Notes: generated by a model from the letters alone, not told the origin. DNA of 64,000 bases from Pseudocolwellia sp. AS88 (GCF_030551755.1 NZ_JAUPEC010000020.1:1-64000); one strand, 5' to 3'. Positions 34,169-45,007 are shown, counted from the stretch's first letter. Numbers and translations: made by a program.

Positions 34169-35689
34169 TTAGAAAAAACCAAGTGGTTTAGTATCATAAC
34201 TCACTAATAAGTTCTTAGTTTGTTGATAATGACCTAGCGCCAACTTGTGATTTTCACGTCCGATACCTGATTTCTTATAACCACCAAATGCTGCATGAGC
34301 TGGATATAAATGATAACAGTTAGTCCACACGCGACCCGCTTGGATTTTACGACCCATACGATAGGCTTTGTTCATATCTCGCGTCCAAACACCTGCACCT
34401 AAACCAAACTCTGAGCTATTCGCTAATGCCAAAGCTTCTGCTTCATCTTTAAAGGTTGATACTGAAATAACCGGTCCAAAAATCTCTTCTTGGAAAACAC
34501 GCATATCATTACTACCTTTCAGCAGGGTAGGTTGAATATAATAACCTTCGTCATATTCACCTGTCATTTTAGCTATTTCACCACCAATAAGAACTTCAGC
34601 ACCTTCTTTTTTACCTATGTCTATGTAGTCTAATATTTTATCAAACTGTGCTTCAGAGACTTGTGCACCTACCATAGTGTTTGTGTCTAAGGGATCGCCA
34701 CGAGTTATCAGCTTGCTTCTTTCGATAACTTTTTCGATAAATTTGTCGTAAATATCTTCTTGAACAAATAAGCGAGAAGGGCAAGTACATACTTCACCTT
34801 GGTTGAAGAAAGCTAATATGGCGCCTTCAATACACTTACTTAAATAGTCGTCTTCATGATCTAATACGTCACTGAAGAATATATTTGGTGACTTACCACC
34901 TAACTCTACTGTAGATGGAATAATAGTTTCAGCCGCACATTTTAAAATATGTGAGCCTGTAGGTGTTGATCCCGTGAAAGCTATTTTTGCAATTCGATCA
35001 CTGGTTGCTAGCGCTTGTCCGGCTTCTTTACCAAAACCATTAACAATATTTAATACTCCTGGAGGTAAAATGTCTTGGATCAATTCCATCATGACAAGAA
35101 TAGATGCGGGAGTTTGTTCTGCAGGTTTTAAAATTACACAGTTACCAGCTGCTAATGCTGGCGGAAGTTTCCAAGCAGCCATGAGAAGAGGGAAGTTCCA
35201 AGGAATAATTTGCCCAACTACGCCTAAAGGTTCGTGAAAATGGTAAGCAACTGTGTTTTCGTCTATTTCACTTAGCGTACCTTCCTGAGAGCGTAAGCAA
35301 CCAGCAAAATATCTAAAATGATCAACAGCTAATGGAATATCTGCCGCTAAGGTTTCGCGTACCGCTTTGCCATTATCCCAAGTATCGGCAACAGCCAGCA
35401 TTTCAGTATTTTGTTCGAGAATATCTGCAATTTTTAATAAAAGGTTTGAACGTTCAGTAACGGATGTTGTGCCCCAAGCATCTTTTGCTGCGTGCGCGGC
35501 GTCTAGTGCTAGCTCAATATCTGCGGCATCTGAACGAGGTATTTGACAAAAGACCTTTCCATTTACAGGACTTTTATTATCAAAATAACGCCCATTTACA
35601 GGGGCAACCCATTCGCCATTAATGAAATTTCCATAACGCTCTTTGAAGTTAACTACAGCTCCGTCTGTCCCCGGGATTGAATAAATCAT
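34169..35689 (-). CDS. NAD(P)+-dependent aldehyde dehydrogenase, ExaC/AldB-like
   Basis: About 506 residues. NAD-binding and catalytic motifs: [43 protein letters not shown] (catalytic Glu) and [12 protein letters not shown] (catalytic Cys pair region), then EEIFGPV. The end PLGFF is typical of the ExaC/AldB group that oxidises acetaldehyde and other short aldehydes. ATG 35689 has AGAGAT about 8 bp upstream; the ATG at 35704 is an alternative. It diverges from an AraC-family gene, its probable activator. Confidence 0.92.
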   Translation of the reverse strand: MIYSIPGTDGAVVNFKERYGNFINGEWVAPVNGRYFDNKSPVNGKVFCQIPRSDAADIELALDAAHAAKDAWGTTSVTERSNLLLKIADILEQNTEMLAVADTWDNGKAVRETLAADIPLAVDHFRYFAGCLRSQEGTLSEIDENTVAYHFHEPLGVVGQIIPWNFPLLMAAWKLPPALAAGNCVILKPAEQTPASILVMMELIQDILPPGVLNIVNGFGKEAGQALATSDRIAKIAFTGSTPTGSHILKCAAETIIPSTVELGGKSPNIFFSDVLDHEDDYLSKCIEGAILAFFNQGEVCTCPSRLFVQEDIYDKFIEKVIERSKLITRGDPLDTNTMVGAQVSEAQFDKILDYIDIGKKEGAEVLIGGEIAKMTGEYDEGYYIQPTLLKGSNDMRVFQEEIFGPVISVSTFKDEAEALALANSSEFGLGAGVWTRDMNKAYRMGRKIQAGRVWTNCYHLYPAHAAFGGYKKSGIGRENHKLALGHYQQTKNLLVSYDTKPLGFF

Positions 35690-35823
35690 TTGTTTATCTC
35701 TCATTGTTTTTTTTGTAAGAACGTTATACTTTAATGATTGAAAAATATTCAGCTATGCTAGAAATTCATAAAAGTTGACTTTCCGTACCAATAGATTAGT
35801 TATTGTTAAAAGAGGACGCTGGT

Positions 35824-36735
35824 GTGATCACTGAAATTTTATGTAATAAAAAACAAATGCCCAAAGTTTTAGTTGAAAACAAAATAAGCTTTGCGGGGCC
35901 TGAATCTGAGCTCAGTATTTATGATACTTACGAGCAGGCGGAGCGTGTTAAATTAAAGTCTGATCAGCTTTTATTCTGCGCTATGGTGTCTGGTAAAAAG
36001 GTGATGCACGCTGATAAGAATGATTTTATAACTGAATTTATTCCTCATGAATCTTTTATTATGGCGCCTAATCAAACTGTTGAGATAGATTTTCCTACGG
36101 CAAAATGGGAAGCACCAACCACTTGTTTGGCTATTGAGGTTTCGTTAGATCGCGTTAAAAATACAGCACAACGATTGAATCAGCTTGCACCTTTGGAAGA
36201 GGAGTTTGGTTATTGGGATTATTCTGATCAGTTAATTCATACGCATCATAATAATGAAACCGAAGCTCTACTAAACCGAATTGTACATATTTATACTGAA
36301 AACCATCCTGATAGAAATTTCATGATTGATTTAGCTGTGTCTGAGTTGACGGTTAGGCTTTTGCGCCAACAGACACGAGATTTTATGTTGAATTTTTGTA
36401 ATGAAGAACCTGATAATAATGGCTTAAATGCCGTACTTAATTACATCACTCATCACTTAAGCGACAATCTAGATATAAATTACTTATGCAAAATTGCTTG
36501 TATGAGCCGTACTAAATTCTTTATTCAGTTTAAGCATCATTTAGGCTGTACTCCTATGGCTTTTCAACATCAAATGCGTTTAAAAAAAGCAGGGGCATTA
36601 ATTAAGCGAGGAAAGCAAATTACTCAGGTATGTTTTGAATTAGGTTTTAATAACGCCAGTCACTTCTGCCGAAGTTTTAAACAGTTTTATGGGATGAGCG
36701 CTAGAGATTATAAAACAAGGCACTTAAGTAGCTAA
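35824..36735 (+). CDS. AraC-family transcriptional activator
   Basis: About 303 residues. N-terminal cupin-like ligand region, then a double HTH at the C-terminus: LDINYLCKIACMSRTKFFIQFKHHLG and ITQVCFELGFNNASHFCRSFKQFYGMSARDYK. GTG 35824 lies 7 bp after AGAGGA; the in-frame TTG 35803 lies before the SD and is less likely. Divergent from the aldehyde dehydrogenase across about 130 bp; probably an aldehyde- or alcohol-responsive activator (inference). Confidence 0.88.
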   Translation: MITEILCNKKQMPKVLVENKISFAGPESELSIYDTYEQAERVKLKSDQLLFCAMVSGKKVMHADKNDFITEFIPHESFIMAPNQTVEIDFPTAKWEAPTTCLAIEVSLDRVKNTAQRLNQLAPLEEEFGYWDYSDQLIHTHHNNETEALLNRIVHIYTENHPDRNFMIDLAVSELTVRLLRQQTRDFMLNFCNEEPDNNGLNAVLNYITHHLSDNLDINYLCKIACMSRTKFFIQFKHHLGCTPMAFQHQMRLKKAGALIKRGKQITQVCFELGFNNASHFCRSFKQFYGMSARDYKTRHLSS

Positions 36736-36803
36736 ACGTCGCTTAAAAAAGTATAACGAATAATTAAGTACCTTGATTGATCTATTTGATTATATAAACT
36801 TTA

Positions 36804-38162
36804 CTAAGCAAATATTTTATTTGCCCAACGAGTTAACCCCGCGGTCACACTACCAAAATGATCCCCTAAAACAATAGGTGTATTTGGAAAGTGCTGTTGG
36901 AAGAAAGCATTAAGAACAGGTGATTTTGCTGTACCGCCAGTAATAAAAATAACATCAGGTTGTTCTGACGATTCTTCTACTGCTTGATGCATCAAGTTAG
37001 CAATTCCGCTAAGTTCACGCTTAATTCCTGTTAATAATGTATCTCTTGAAACTAATGTTGTTAAGTCTTCATCTAAATTTTCAAGTGAAATTAAAAACTC
37101 ATCCTGATCCGTTAGGGCAATTTTAGCTTGTTCTGCACCATTAACTAATAAATAGCTAAGCTTTTCAGTTTGTACTTTTAATAAACGTTTTACTTGTTCT
37201 GGTTGTTTTGAATCACGTACCAACTCATTTAGGAAACGTTGGTTTTCAGCACTGTAAAATTCATTTTGTTCGTTTATCTTGTTAATTGCTACCGCTTGAT
37301 AAAACGAATTTACAGGCATAGGTTTACCTGATTTTAAAAAGCTGTTGATACCTAGTTCAGGCATTATTCCTGCCAGAGCTAAACCAATGTCAAAATCGTT
37401 ACCACCAATGCGCTCACCACTATGGCTAAGTAGATGCTGAGTTCTATTACTTAAACCTTGTAGTTCTGGTCCCATAAGTAACATAGAGCAATCGGTTGTT
37501 CCACCACCTATATCAACCACAAGTACTTTGGTTTCTTTGGTTAGGCTTGCTTCAAATTCAAAACCTGCAGCTACGGGTTCAAATTGAAATTCTACCTCTT
37601 TAAACCCTACTCGTTTTGCAGCATTTGTTAATACGTTTATTGCTTGTTTGTTACTTTCTTCACCTCTTGAACCTTGAAAGTTAATAGGGCGACCAATAAC
37701 TGCTTGGGTAATTTCGCGATCTAAAGTTTGCTCTGTAAGCTGTTTGATATTAGTCATCATAGCAGCAACAATGTCTTCAAATAATTGAACTTGCTGAGGG
37801 AATAAACCGCTAGCACCTAAAAATGATTTAGGTGACTTTATGTAATACCCTTCTTCAGGATCAGCTAAATAAGCTTGTAAGGCCTGTTTTCCAAAAAATA
37901 AATCAGATGATATACCATCTAGTTTTAATTCTCGTAAAACATTATTACCTTTTTGAAGTTGTAATTTACGTTGCAGTTGGAATTCTTTTTGCTCGGTCTC
38001 ATGTAACTGTTGCGAAAGCCAGTTAACAATAACTTCTCTGCTTGGTGAATATAATGTTGAAGCCACATATTTACCGTGTTCACCCAATGGTAAAATAGAT
38101 GGTGTTCCGTTTTGCATTACACCTACTGCGCAATTTGATGTACCGTAGTCAAAACCGATCAT
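36804..38162 (-). CDS. yegD: Hsp70-family chaperone YegD
   Basis: 452 residues, the size of E. coli YegD. Start MIGFDYGTSNCAVGVMQNG is the Hsp70 phosphate-1 loop; VLVVDIGGGTTDCSMLLMG is phosphate 2; FITGGTAKSPVLNAFF is the adenosine motif. It has an actin-like ATPase domain but lacks the DnaK substrate domain. Function is uncharacterised in most species; a chaperone-like ATPase role is assumed. It stands alone. Confidence 0.9.
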   Translation of the reverse strand: MIGFDYGTSNCAVGVMQNGTPSILPLGEHGKYVASTLYSPSREVIVNWLSQQLHETEQKEFQLQRKLQLQKGNNVLRELKLDGISSDLFFGKQALQAYLADPEEGYYIKSPKSFLGASGLFPQQVQLFEDIVAAMMTNIKQLTEQTLDREITQAVIGRPINFQGSRGEESNKQAINVLTNAAKRVGFKEVEFQFEPVAAGFEFEASLTKETKVLVVDIGGGTTDCSMLLMGPELQGLSNRTQHLLSHSGERIGGNDFDIGLALAGIMPELGINSFLKSGKPMPVNSFYQAVAINKINEQNEFYSAENQRFLNELVRDSKQPEQVKRLLKVQTEKLSYLLVNGAEQAKIALTDQDEFLISLENLDEDLTTLVSRDTLLTGIKRELSGIANLMHQAVEESSEQPDVIFITGGTAKSPVLNAFFQQHFPNTPIVLGDHFGSVTAGLTRWANKIFA

Positions 38163-38338
38163 ATGTCGCTCCTGTAAAAAAGTTGCGTAGAATACTGATC
38201 ATAGGCTTTATGTGCAAGGTATAATTTAAAGGGAGCCTTATGCTGTAGTTATGTGTTATTAATAACATATAGATAATTGTGATCATTTATCGTTATTTGA
38301 AGTGATGTGATGTTTTTTGTTAATGAGAGGAAGTAAAA

Positions 38339-39058
38339 ATGCGGTTATTAATTATTTTATCGCTACTAGTGCCTTTTGTTAGCGCGCAAGCCTTTGAAGC
38401 TGCGTATATAACGAGTGGGACTTCTGAATATAAAGTAGAAGAAATGCCGTCTATTAAAAGAATTAATTGGACGTCAGATGAATTAAAGTTAATGAAAAGT
38501 GCTATTGATAACTTGTCTAAAAGTATGCCAGAACCAGGTATTCAAGTGGGCGAGCAGGCACCTGATTTTTCATTAATAAATGCTCAAGGTAAGCATGTAA
38601 CCTTATATGATGAATTAAAAAAAGGTCCTGTTGTTTTAGTTTTCTATCGTGGAGCTTGGTGCCCTTATTGTAATATGCAATTACGTTCTCTTCGAAAAAA
38701 CTTACCATTATTTAAGAAATACAACGCACAACTTTTAACTGTTACCCCACAAACACCTGATAAATCTGAAGCGCAATTCAAAAAAGAAGGTTATCCATTT
38801 GAAGTACTGAGTGACTTAGATTATGAGGTACTTAAAGGTTACAAACTTTATTACGAGTTACCTGAAAATTTAATTCAACTCTATAAAAAACATAACATTG
38901 ATATTGTCAGCTTTAATGGTGAAGGGCGAACGGCTTTACCTGTACCAGGAACTTTTATTATAGATAATGACGGTATTGTAAGAGCTATGGTGGCCCAAAC
39001 AGACTACAAAGTTCGTATGAAAACCTCTGATATTATTTATGAATTAGAGCAACTGTAA
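38339..39058 (+). CDS. Exported AhpC/TSA-type peroxiredoxin-like protein
   Basis: 239 residues. Signal peptide MRLLIILSLLVPFVSAQAFEA. The thioredoxin fold shows VVLVFYRGAWCPYCNMQLRSL with a CPYC site, then LPVPGTFIIDNDGIVRAMVAQ. It could be a periplasmic thiol peroxidase or oxidoreductase. The next gene follows after 15 bp with AGATGAAAAA, so they are probably co-transcribed. Confidence 0.85.
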   Translation: MRLLIILSLLVPFVSAQAFEAAYITSGTSEYKVEEMPSIKRINWTSDELKLMKSAIDNLSKSMPEPGIQVGEQAPDFSLINAQGKHVTLYDELKKGPVVLVFYRGAWCPYCNMQLRSLRKNLPLFKKYNAQLLTVTPQTPDKSEAQFKKEGYPFEVLSDLDYEVLKGYKLYYELPENLIQLYKKHNIDIVSFNGEGRTALPVPGTFIIDNDGIVRAMVAQTDYKVRMKTSDIIYELEQL

Positions 39059-39073
39059 TTTAGAGATGAAAAA

Positions 39074-39496
39074 ATGAAGTGGTTTTTACTGACTCTGATA
39101 TCGATTAGCTTTTATAGCTATAGTGCTGACAATTTAAAGCCTTTTACTAGTGATGGCTGTAGCTCGTTTCCTAATGGTACTTTTCAACAAAAAGAACTTT
39201 GGTTAGCTTGTTGTGAGAAACACGATTTTGATTATTGGAAAGGTGGTACTTATGAAGAGCGCGTCATATCAGATAATAACTTAAAACAATGTGTGTCTAA
39301 AGTTGGTGAGCCCGAAGTCGCTTTATTAATGTTAGCTGGCGTTAGAGTGGGTGGTACACCTTATTTACCTACAAGTTTCCGCTGGGGATATGGCTGGTCT
39401 TACCCTAAAGGTTATGGGGAATTAACACCAAACGAATTAAAGCAAGTTGAAGTATTAGCCCCACGAATTTACATAGAAGAACCTAAACCTCATTAA
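39074..39496 (+). CDS. Small secreted protein with phospholipase A2-like Cys-His-Asp motif
   Basis: 140 residues with signal peptide MKWFLLTLISISFYSYSA. The core is SDGCSSFPNG...WLACCEKHDFDYWKGGT...VISDNNLKQCV, which carries CCxxHDxxY-like spacing of phospholipase A2 (His-Asp catalytic pair). Family members are commonly annotated only as hypothetical; lipase activity is an inference from the motif. In operon with the peroxiredoxin gene. Confidence 0.65.
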   Translation: MKWFLLTLISISFYSYSADNLKPFTSDGCSSFPNGTFQQKELWLACCEKHDFDYWKGGTYEERVISDNNLKQCVSKVGEPEVALLMLAGVRVGGTPYLPTSFRWGYGWSYPKGYGELTPNELKQVEVLAPRIYIEEPKPH

Positions 39497-39565
39497 GATT
39501 TGCTAAATTAATTTTAACTTTCATTTGACTGCTAATAATCTGTTAATTAAGCATAAGGTAGATGT

Positions 39566-40483
39566 ATGACTTTTATAAAAACACCCAAAATAGTTATTCA
39601 TTTTCTTTTAGCCTTTATATTCTTGAATAGTGGATATTGTTTTAGTGAAGATAAAGTGACAGTTATATACCCAAAACTAGAAGTTTCTTCTAATGGCGTT
39701 TTTTCTGAAATATTAAAAGGAATAGAGTCAGAGTTAGACGGCGATGTTATTAAACTTGAACTCCCTCAAAACTTTAATAGTAAAGATATTGCTAGCCGCA
39801 TCACTACTGAGCATGTAATTACCCTTGGTAAAAAAGCTATGACTGTTGGCAAGCAAGTTAATGATAGCAAATTAGTTGTTTTTGGCGCCTTACCAATATT
39901 AGATGACAACATGTCAGGTATTAGCTCAATGGCATCACCTCAAAGCCTGTTTGAACCATTAAATACTCTAGCGAATAAAGTACAAGGTATTACTGTTATT
40001 TACAGTCAGTCGTCAACTCGGTTGATAAAAGATGCCCTACAAGCAGCTAAAAAATATAAACTTAATTTAAATGCCATTTTAGTTGATAGCTTGCCAATGG
40101 CTGTAAAAGCTTATGATGAATTTTTCGAGAATAAAGCTTCTAAAAATAGCGCTTTATGGTTGCCTGTAGATCCTATTACGGTAAACGATAATATTATAGT
40201 GCCAACATTACTAGAAAAAGCATGGGCAAAAGAAATAGTGGTTATTTCGAGTACATCTTCACATGTTGAAAGGGGGGTCTTATATGCAACAATTTTAGAT
40301 AACATAAGTATGGGGCAGAAGTTGGCAACCCTTGTACAAAAGATTGAAAATAAAAATATTTCAACTATTGTTAAAACATTGAAAACGATAAAATTAGCTG
40401 TAAATTTACGTACAGCAAAACATTTAGGCTATCAATATCCGCAAAGTAAAATAGAACAGTTTGCTTTTACCTTTCCTGAATAA
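39566..40483 (+). CDS. Periplasmic ABC substrate-binding-like sensor protein
   Basis: 305 residues with signal peptide (to FSEDK). Alternating alpha/beta folds, including VITLGKKAMTVGKQVND and TVIYSQSSTRLIKDALQAAKKY, match the ABC_sub_bind (TrpX-like) family. There is no ABC permease or ATPase gene nearby. The histidine kinase starts 11 bp after its stop, so it more likely feeds a ligand signal to the kinase than serves transport (inference). Confidence 0.78.
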   Translation: MTFIKTPKIVIHFLLAFIFLNSGYCFSEDKVTVIYPKLEVSSNGVFSEILKGIESELDGDVIKLELPQNFNSKDIASRITTEHVITLGKKAMTVGKQVNDSKLVVFGALPILDDNMSGISSMASPQSLFEPLNTLANKVQGITVIYSQSSTRLIKDALQAAKKYKLNLNAILVDSLPMAVKAYDEFFENKASKNSALWLPVDPITVNDNIIVPTLLEKAWAKEIVVISSTSSHVERGVLYATILDNISMGQKLATLVQKIENKNISTIVKTLKTIKLAVNLRTAKHLGYQYPQSKIEQFAFTFPE

Positions 40484-40494
40484 ATGTATTTAAT

Positions 40495-42060
40495 ATGATG
40501 AAATTAAAATCTTTCAAGTTTTCAGAACGAAGTATAAAAGCGCAAGTGGTCACTTTTATCGTTATTGCTATCACTGTTATGATTTTTGTTATAAGTCTTG
40601 TTACTTCTTCATGGATTAATCAGCAATATCGACATTTAATGCTGACTAATGCAATGCAACTCACTGAAGGATTAGCTAAACAAGCAGTGTTTTCTGTTCT
40701 ATCTGGATCAGAACAAAATGCTCAAGAAGCGATGGAGCAGGTGCAAGGCTTCGAATCGGTTTCTGCAGCTCGTATTTTATTAGAAAACTACGAACCTTTT
40801 ATTAGCCGAGGTGAATTTCCTGTAAGTGTTCAAGTTGAACATACTCACTGGCTAACGACTCAAGTATCTATTGAAACAGAAGAACATTGGTTTATTATTT
40901 CTCCCATTACTGTAAGGCTGTCTTTAGCTGAGAACGACAATAGTTCTGAATCTGGCACTAATCATGTTTCTCATGAAGTTATTGGTTACGCTGAGGTGTT
41001 ATATAGTAAGGCGCCTTTGACGGAAGCTCAAAATCAAGTCACTTTACTTATTGCTTCTATTGGACTGATTTCAATTGTATTTTTTAGTGTGTTTCTGCAT
41101 CTAGGTTTAGTTAAGTTATTTATTCCATTACGTAATTTATCTACCACTATGCAATTAGCTGAAACCACCAAAGAATATGTTTTTGCAGAAGATACCGGTG
41201 CACAAGAAATTAAAAACATGGCAAATTCTTTCAACAATATGATGAAGGTTTTGCAAAAGCAAGGGAACGATATAAAGCTTCACCGAGACAGGCTTGAAAG
41301 TGAGGTTAAAGAAAGAACCACAGAGCTTGTTGATGCTAGAGATGCAGCTATAAAGGCGAGTAGACACAAATCTGAGTTTATCGCTAATATTAGCCATGAA
41401 CTTCGCACACCAATACAGTCTATTATTGGCTATGGGGAACTTGTTACTGAAGAATTGGAGCAAGAAGGAAAAATAGAATTAATTAATGATATGGACCGCA
41501 TTGCTAACAATTCACAGCGTCTGCTTAGCATGATTAATAGTTTACTCGATTTGGCTAAAGTTGAGTCAGGGAAAATTGACGTTAATCTTACCGAGGTGAA
41601 TATTGAGAGACTGATTTTAATTGTTAGAGATACTATTTCTCCGTTAGCATCAAAAAATAATAATCAATTTTCAATTATTCAAAAACAAACAATTAGTTTA
41701 TTTCCTACCGATAAAGAAAAATTAGAACAAGTACTTATTAATTTATTGGGTAATGCCTGTAAATTCACTCAAAATGGCGAGATTAGGTTTACTGTAGAAA
41801 GCACTGATAGCAGTATTAAATTTATTGTTAGTGATACAGGTATTGGCTTGAGTAAAGAGCAGCAAAGTTATATCTTTGAAGAGTTTCGCCAAGTTGATGC
41901 AAGTCAATCAAGGAAGTTCAGTGGTACAGGTTTAGGCCTTGCGATATCGAAGGTGTTTATCGAATTAATTGGCGGAACTATTACGGTAGAAAGTCAGTTA
42001 GGTTCAGGATCTATGTTTGTTGTAACTTTACCTATTCATCGTGATAACCAGTTTAGTTAG
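40495..42060 (+). CDS. Membrane sensor histidine kinase
   Basis: 521 residues. TM1 about 18-38, periplasmic region with WINQQYRHLM..., TM2 about 183-205, HAMP linker, coiled coil, then HisKA with phospho-His in FIANISHELRTPIQS, N box NLLGNACKFTQNG, G1 DTGIGLS and G2 GTGLGLAISK. No receiver domain. It pairs with the upstream sensor protein and possibly with the two-receiver GGDEF-EAL protein convergent to it. Confidence 0.93.
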   Translation: MMKLKSFKFSERSIKAQVVTFIVIAITVMIFVISLVTSSWINQQYRHLMLTNAMQLTEGLAKQAVFSVLSGSEQNAQEAMEQVQGFESVSAARILLENYEPFISRGEFPVSVQVEHTHWLTTQVSIETEEHWFIISPITVRLSLAENDNSSESGTNHVSHEVIGYAEVLYSKAPLTEAQNQVTLLIASIGLISIVFFSVFLHLGLVKLFIPLRNLSTTMQLAETTKEYVFAEDTGAQEIKNMANSFNNMMKVLQKQGNDIKLHRDRLESEVKERTTELVDARDAAIKASRHKSEFIANISHELRTPIQSIIGYGELVTEELEQEGKIELINDMDRIANNSQRLLSMINSLLDLAKVESGKIDVNLTEVNIERLILIVRDTISPLASKNNNQFSIIQKQTISLFPTDKEKLEQVLINLLGNACKFTQNGEIRFTVESTDSSIKFIVSDTGIGLSKEQQSYIFEEFRQVDASQSRKFSGTGLGLAISKVFIELIGGTITVESQLGSGSMFVVTLPIHRDNQFS

Positions 42061-42127
42061 CTTTCATTCACGTAATGTAGATTCTTTTATCAGCTATTTA
42101 TAAAGGCCTACTTATATTCAACTTAAA

Positions 42128-44644
42128 CTAAGCTTGTTCTCTTTTATTTATCTCTATTATGCTCATAGGTTTAGCAATATGGTATCCCTGAGCAAAATCT
42201 ACACCTAACTCATCTAACATTATTAAGGTTGCTTCATCTTCAACAAACTCGGCAATAGTATGTTTACTTAATGCTTTAGCTGTTTCATTTATTGCTTTAA
42301 CTAAGGCCGCATCGGTTGAATCTTTGAGCATGTCTTTTACAAATGAACCATCAATTTTTACATGCTCTGCAGGGATTTGTTTTAAATAAGTAAAAGTACT
42401 AAAACCTGTACCAAAATCATCAATTGCGAAGCTACAACCTAATTCGTTTAAGTGAGTTATTAAGCGTTGTGTTCCCGTTATATTTGATAAACTTGCACTT
42501 TCTGTTAATTCAAACATGATACGTGAAGGCTCTATATTGTATTCTACTAATTTGTCTTCTACGTATACGACTAATCGATCATCAGAGAATGCTTGTGCAG
42601 ATAAATTAATTGCTACCTTCTCAAGTAATTTGTGTTCAGACATTTGTTTAAATGCGGCATCAATAACATGGCGATCAAGAATATTCATGTCGCCTGCTTT
42701 TTCTAAGTATGGAATAAAGCTGTCGGGGAAAATAAGTTTATCGTCTACCATCAAGCGAACTAAAGCTTCGTACGATTCTGTCACGCGTGTTTTTACATTA
42801 ATGATAGGCTGATAATGTAATACAATGTTGTCGTCACTCAATGCCTTTCTTAGTTTTTGAGCCCACTCAAAGCTTTGTTTAACTTCTTCACTGAGTTCAT
42901 CTTCTACTGTAAACGTATGAACACGGTTTCGTCCTCTATCTTTTGCAACAAACATCGCTATATCGGCTTGTTGCAAATAAATGTCGCTTGATAATGCGTT
43001 ACCATCGATAGATGATATACCTATGCTACAACTGACTTTATATACCTGTTCCCCAAATCTAAAACTTGCGTCGGCAATGGTTTCACATATTTGCAAAGCA
43101 AAGATCTGAGCTTCATCAAGGTTTGTATTTTGTAGAATAATGGCAAACTCGTCTCCACCTATACGGCACAAATAATCACTTTCTCGTACTCTATCTAAAA
43201 GTAATTGTGATATTTCTTTTAATACAAGATCACCTTGTTGATGGCCCTGGGAGTCGTTAATTACTTTAAAGTTGTCTAAATCAACATAAAGTAACGAGTT
43301 TTTTGTTTTTGTTCGAGCGGTTGTTTGGGCTATATTTATTAATACATCATCAAAATAATAGCGATTATGAATACCTGTTAATGTGTCATGGAATGCAACA
43401 TGTTGAAGTTTTTCTTCTGCTTTTTTACGCATAGAAATATCATCAATGGTTCCTGATAATCCTATTATTTGACTATGCCTATCATAAAAAGAAGAAAGGG
43501 TTAGTTCACACCAAAAGCTTGAATGGTTAGAGGTTTTTAATTTGAACTCTAGAATTTGTTTTTCTTGTTTACCGTCTAATAAAGTATGGTATGTTTCATT
43601 TAGTATTCTTTTTATGTGGTTACTTGGATCATTAATATATTCTACAAATGATTCACCCATGCTTTCCGAGATTAAAAAACCTGTTGTTTGTACCCATGCA
43701 TTATTTAAATAAGTAATATCACCTGCAGGTGTGAGTTCAATGACTATATTATTTAAGCTATTTAAAATACGGTGATGAACTTTAGCGAGAGATTCAAACT
43801 TTACTTGTTCTTCTACTAAAGCCTGTGTTTTAGCGAGAAATTGTTCATTGGCTATAAGGTAGTCTTCACGTTTTTCTGCAATGCTACAAACCTTTCTTAA
43901 TTGATCCGCTTTGAAAGGTTTTTGAATATAATCTGAAGCGCCTTTCTCTAACATCAACTCGGCTAAATCTGCATTACCATGAGCCGTCATTGCGATAACC
44001 GTTTGATTAGGAGCTATAGCCATTAAATTATCTAATAATTCATCACCCGACATACCCGGCATCATGATATCTAATAGCACAATGTCGTATGAATTTTCTT
44101 TAAACTTTTGTAAACCGATTAAGCCATTTTCAGCTAAGTCAATATCATAACTATGCTTCAACATACGCTCTATAAGCTGCGCTGTGTCGTGAGTATCTTC
44201 AATAACTAATAACTTAGTTCTCTGGTTTAGATTGTTATTACCACTTTGTGTGTCATCAATAACATTTAAGAGTGAATGAATTTCTTGGAAAGAGACGACT
44301 TTGTTGATATCAAAGGTTTTGGCTGTAGTTTCAGCAATACGTTCACTGTGATTTTCAGTGATTAAGATGATAGGAGTGTTGGGGTTATCTGAGAGTATGC
44401 CCGAACGAATTAACCTTGCTAATCTCCAGCCATCTACATTACCAATTTTTACTTCCGTAATAACCACATCAATATTTTTTGAGCGTAGAATATTAATAGC
44501 CTCAATACTATTTTTAGCATAAATAGTAGTTAAGCCACTGCCAGATAAAATAGAATTAATTTTACTAATAACTAACTCATTTGAGGTAATAATTAATAAG
44601 ATTAACGGTTTGTTACTAGAAGATACTGCTTTTATTAATTCCAA
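42128..44644 (-). CDS. REC-REC-PAS-GGDEF-EAL protein
   Basis: 838 residues. REC1 (about 12-130) lacks the acceptor Asp, having Glu at VVITEVKIG. REC2 (about 145-260) has the acceptor D in VLLDIMMPGMSG. PAS (about 290-395) follows, then GGDEF with an intact GGDEF motif (CRIGGDEFAIIL) and EAL with intact EAL (YEALVRL) and later IDDFGTGFS. It may both make and break c-di-GMP. Probably phosphorylated by the adjacent kinase (convergent). Confidence 0.93.
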   Translation of the reverse strand: MELIKAVSSSNKPLILLIITSNELVISKINSILSGSGLTTIYAKNSIEAINILRSKNIDVVITEVKIGNVDGWRLARLIRSGILSDNPNTPIILITENHSERIAETTAKTFDINKVVSFQEIHSLLNVIDDTQSGNNNLNQRTKLLVIEDTHDTAQLIERMLKHSYDIDLAENGLIGLQKFKENSYDIVLLDIMMPGMSGDELLDNLMAIAPNQTVIAMTAHGNADLAELMLEKGASDYIQKPFKADQLRKVCSIAEKREDYLIANEQFLAKTQALVEEQVKFESLAKVHHRILNSLNNIVIELTPAGDITYLNNAWVQTTGFLISESMGESFVEYINDPSNHIKRILNETYHTLLDGKQEKQILEFKLKTSNHSSFWCELTLSSFYDRHSQIIGLSGTIDDISMRKKAEEKLQHVAFHDTLTGIHNRYYFDDVLINIAQTTARTKTKNSLLYVDLDNFKVINDSQGHQQGDLVLKEISQLLLDRVRESDYLCRIGGDEFAIILQNTNLDEAQIFALQICETIADASFRFGEQVYKVSCSIGISSIDGNALSSDIYLQQADIAMFVAKDRGRNRVHTFTVEDELSEEVKQSFEWAQKLRKALSDDNIVLHYQPIINVKTRVTESYEALVRLMVDDKLIFPDSFIPYLEKAGDMNILDRHVIDAAFKQMSEHKLLEKVAINLSAQAFSDDRLVVYVEDKLVEYNIEPSRIMFELTESASLSNITGTQRLITHLNELGCSFAIDDFGTGFSTFTYLKQIPAEHVKIDGSFVKDMLKDSTDAALVKAINETAKALSKHTIAEFVEDEATLIMLDELGVDFAQGYHIAKPMSIIEINKREQA

Positions 44645-45007
44645 ATTCTGTCAAACCATTTGATTAGCGTTTATTTATATTGATACTTCTTATTAACGTA
44701 AAGTAATGAAAAGGCAATTACAAATAAAATTAAGTTAAATAAAGTTTATTTTTTATACTTATATAGAGTAAATTTTATTGACGTGTAGATCCATATAATA
44801 ATGGCTGTTATAGCAATTAAATTTGTATAAACTTAACCCAAAATATAAAGAAAATAATTAGTCATTTTAATTATAGTTTGATTTTATAAACTATCCAGTT
44901 AGACAGCTTTATATTTAGGAAAATAATATAAAATAGCGTATTGTTTTCTACGTAAGCTATTAAAGAAAAGTAAATCAGCTCTTATTTTACTGGTAAATAA
45001 ATTATAA
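44645..45007. other. Intergenic region upstream of recA, no gene seen
   Basis: About 363 bp before the orphan hairpin, very AT-rich. No ORF. It may hold an uncharacterised transcript ending at 45060. Confidence 0.45.

Noticed and set aside
44778-44799. TTGACG and TATAAT as a promoter for a small RNA upstream of recA
   Set aside because: Spacer is only 10 bp, too short for a sigma-70 promoter.
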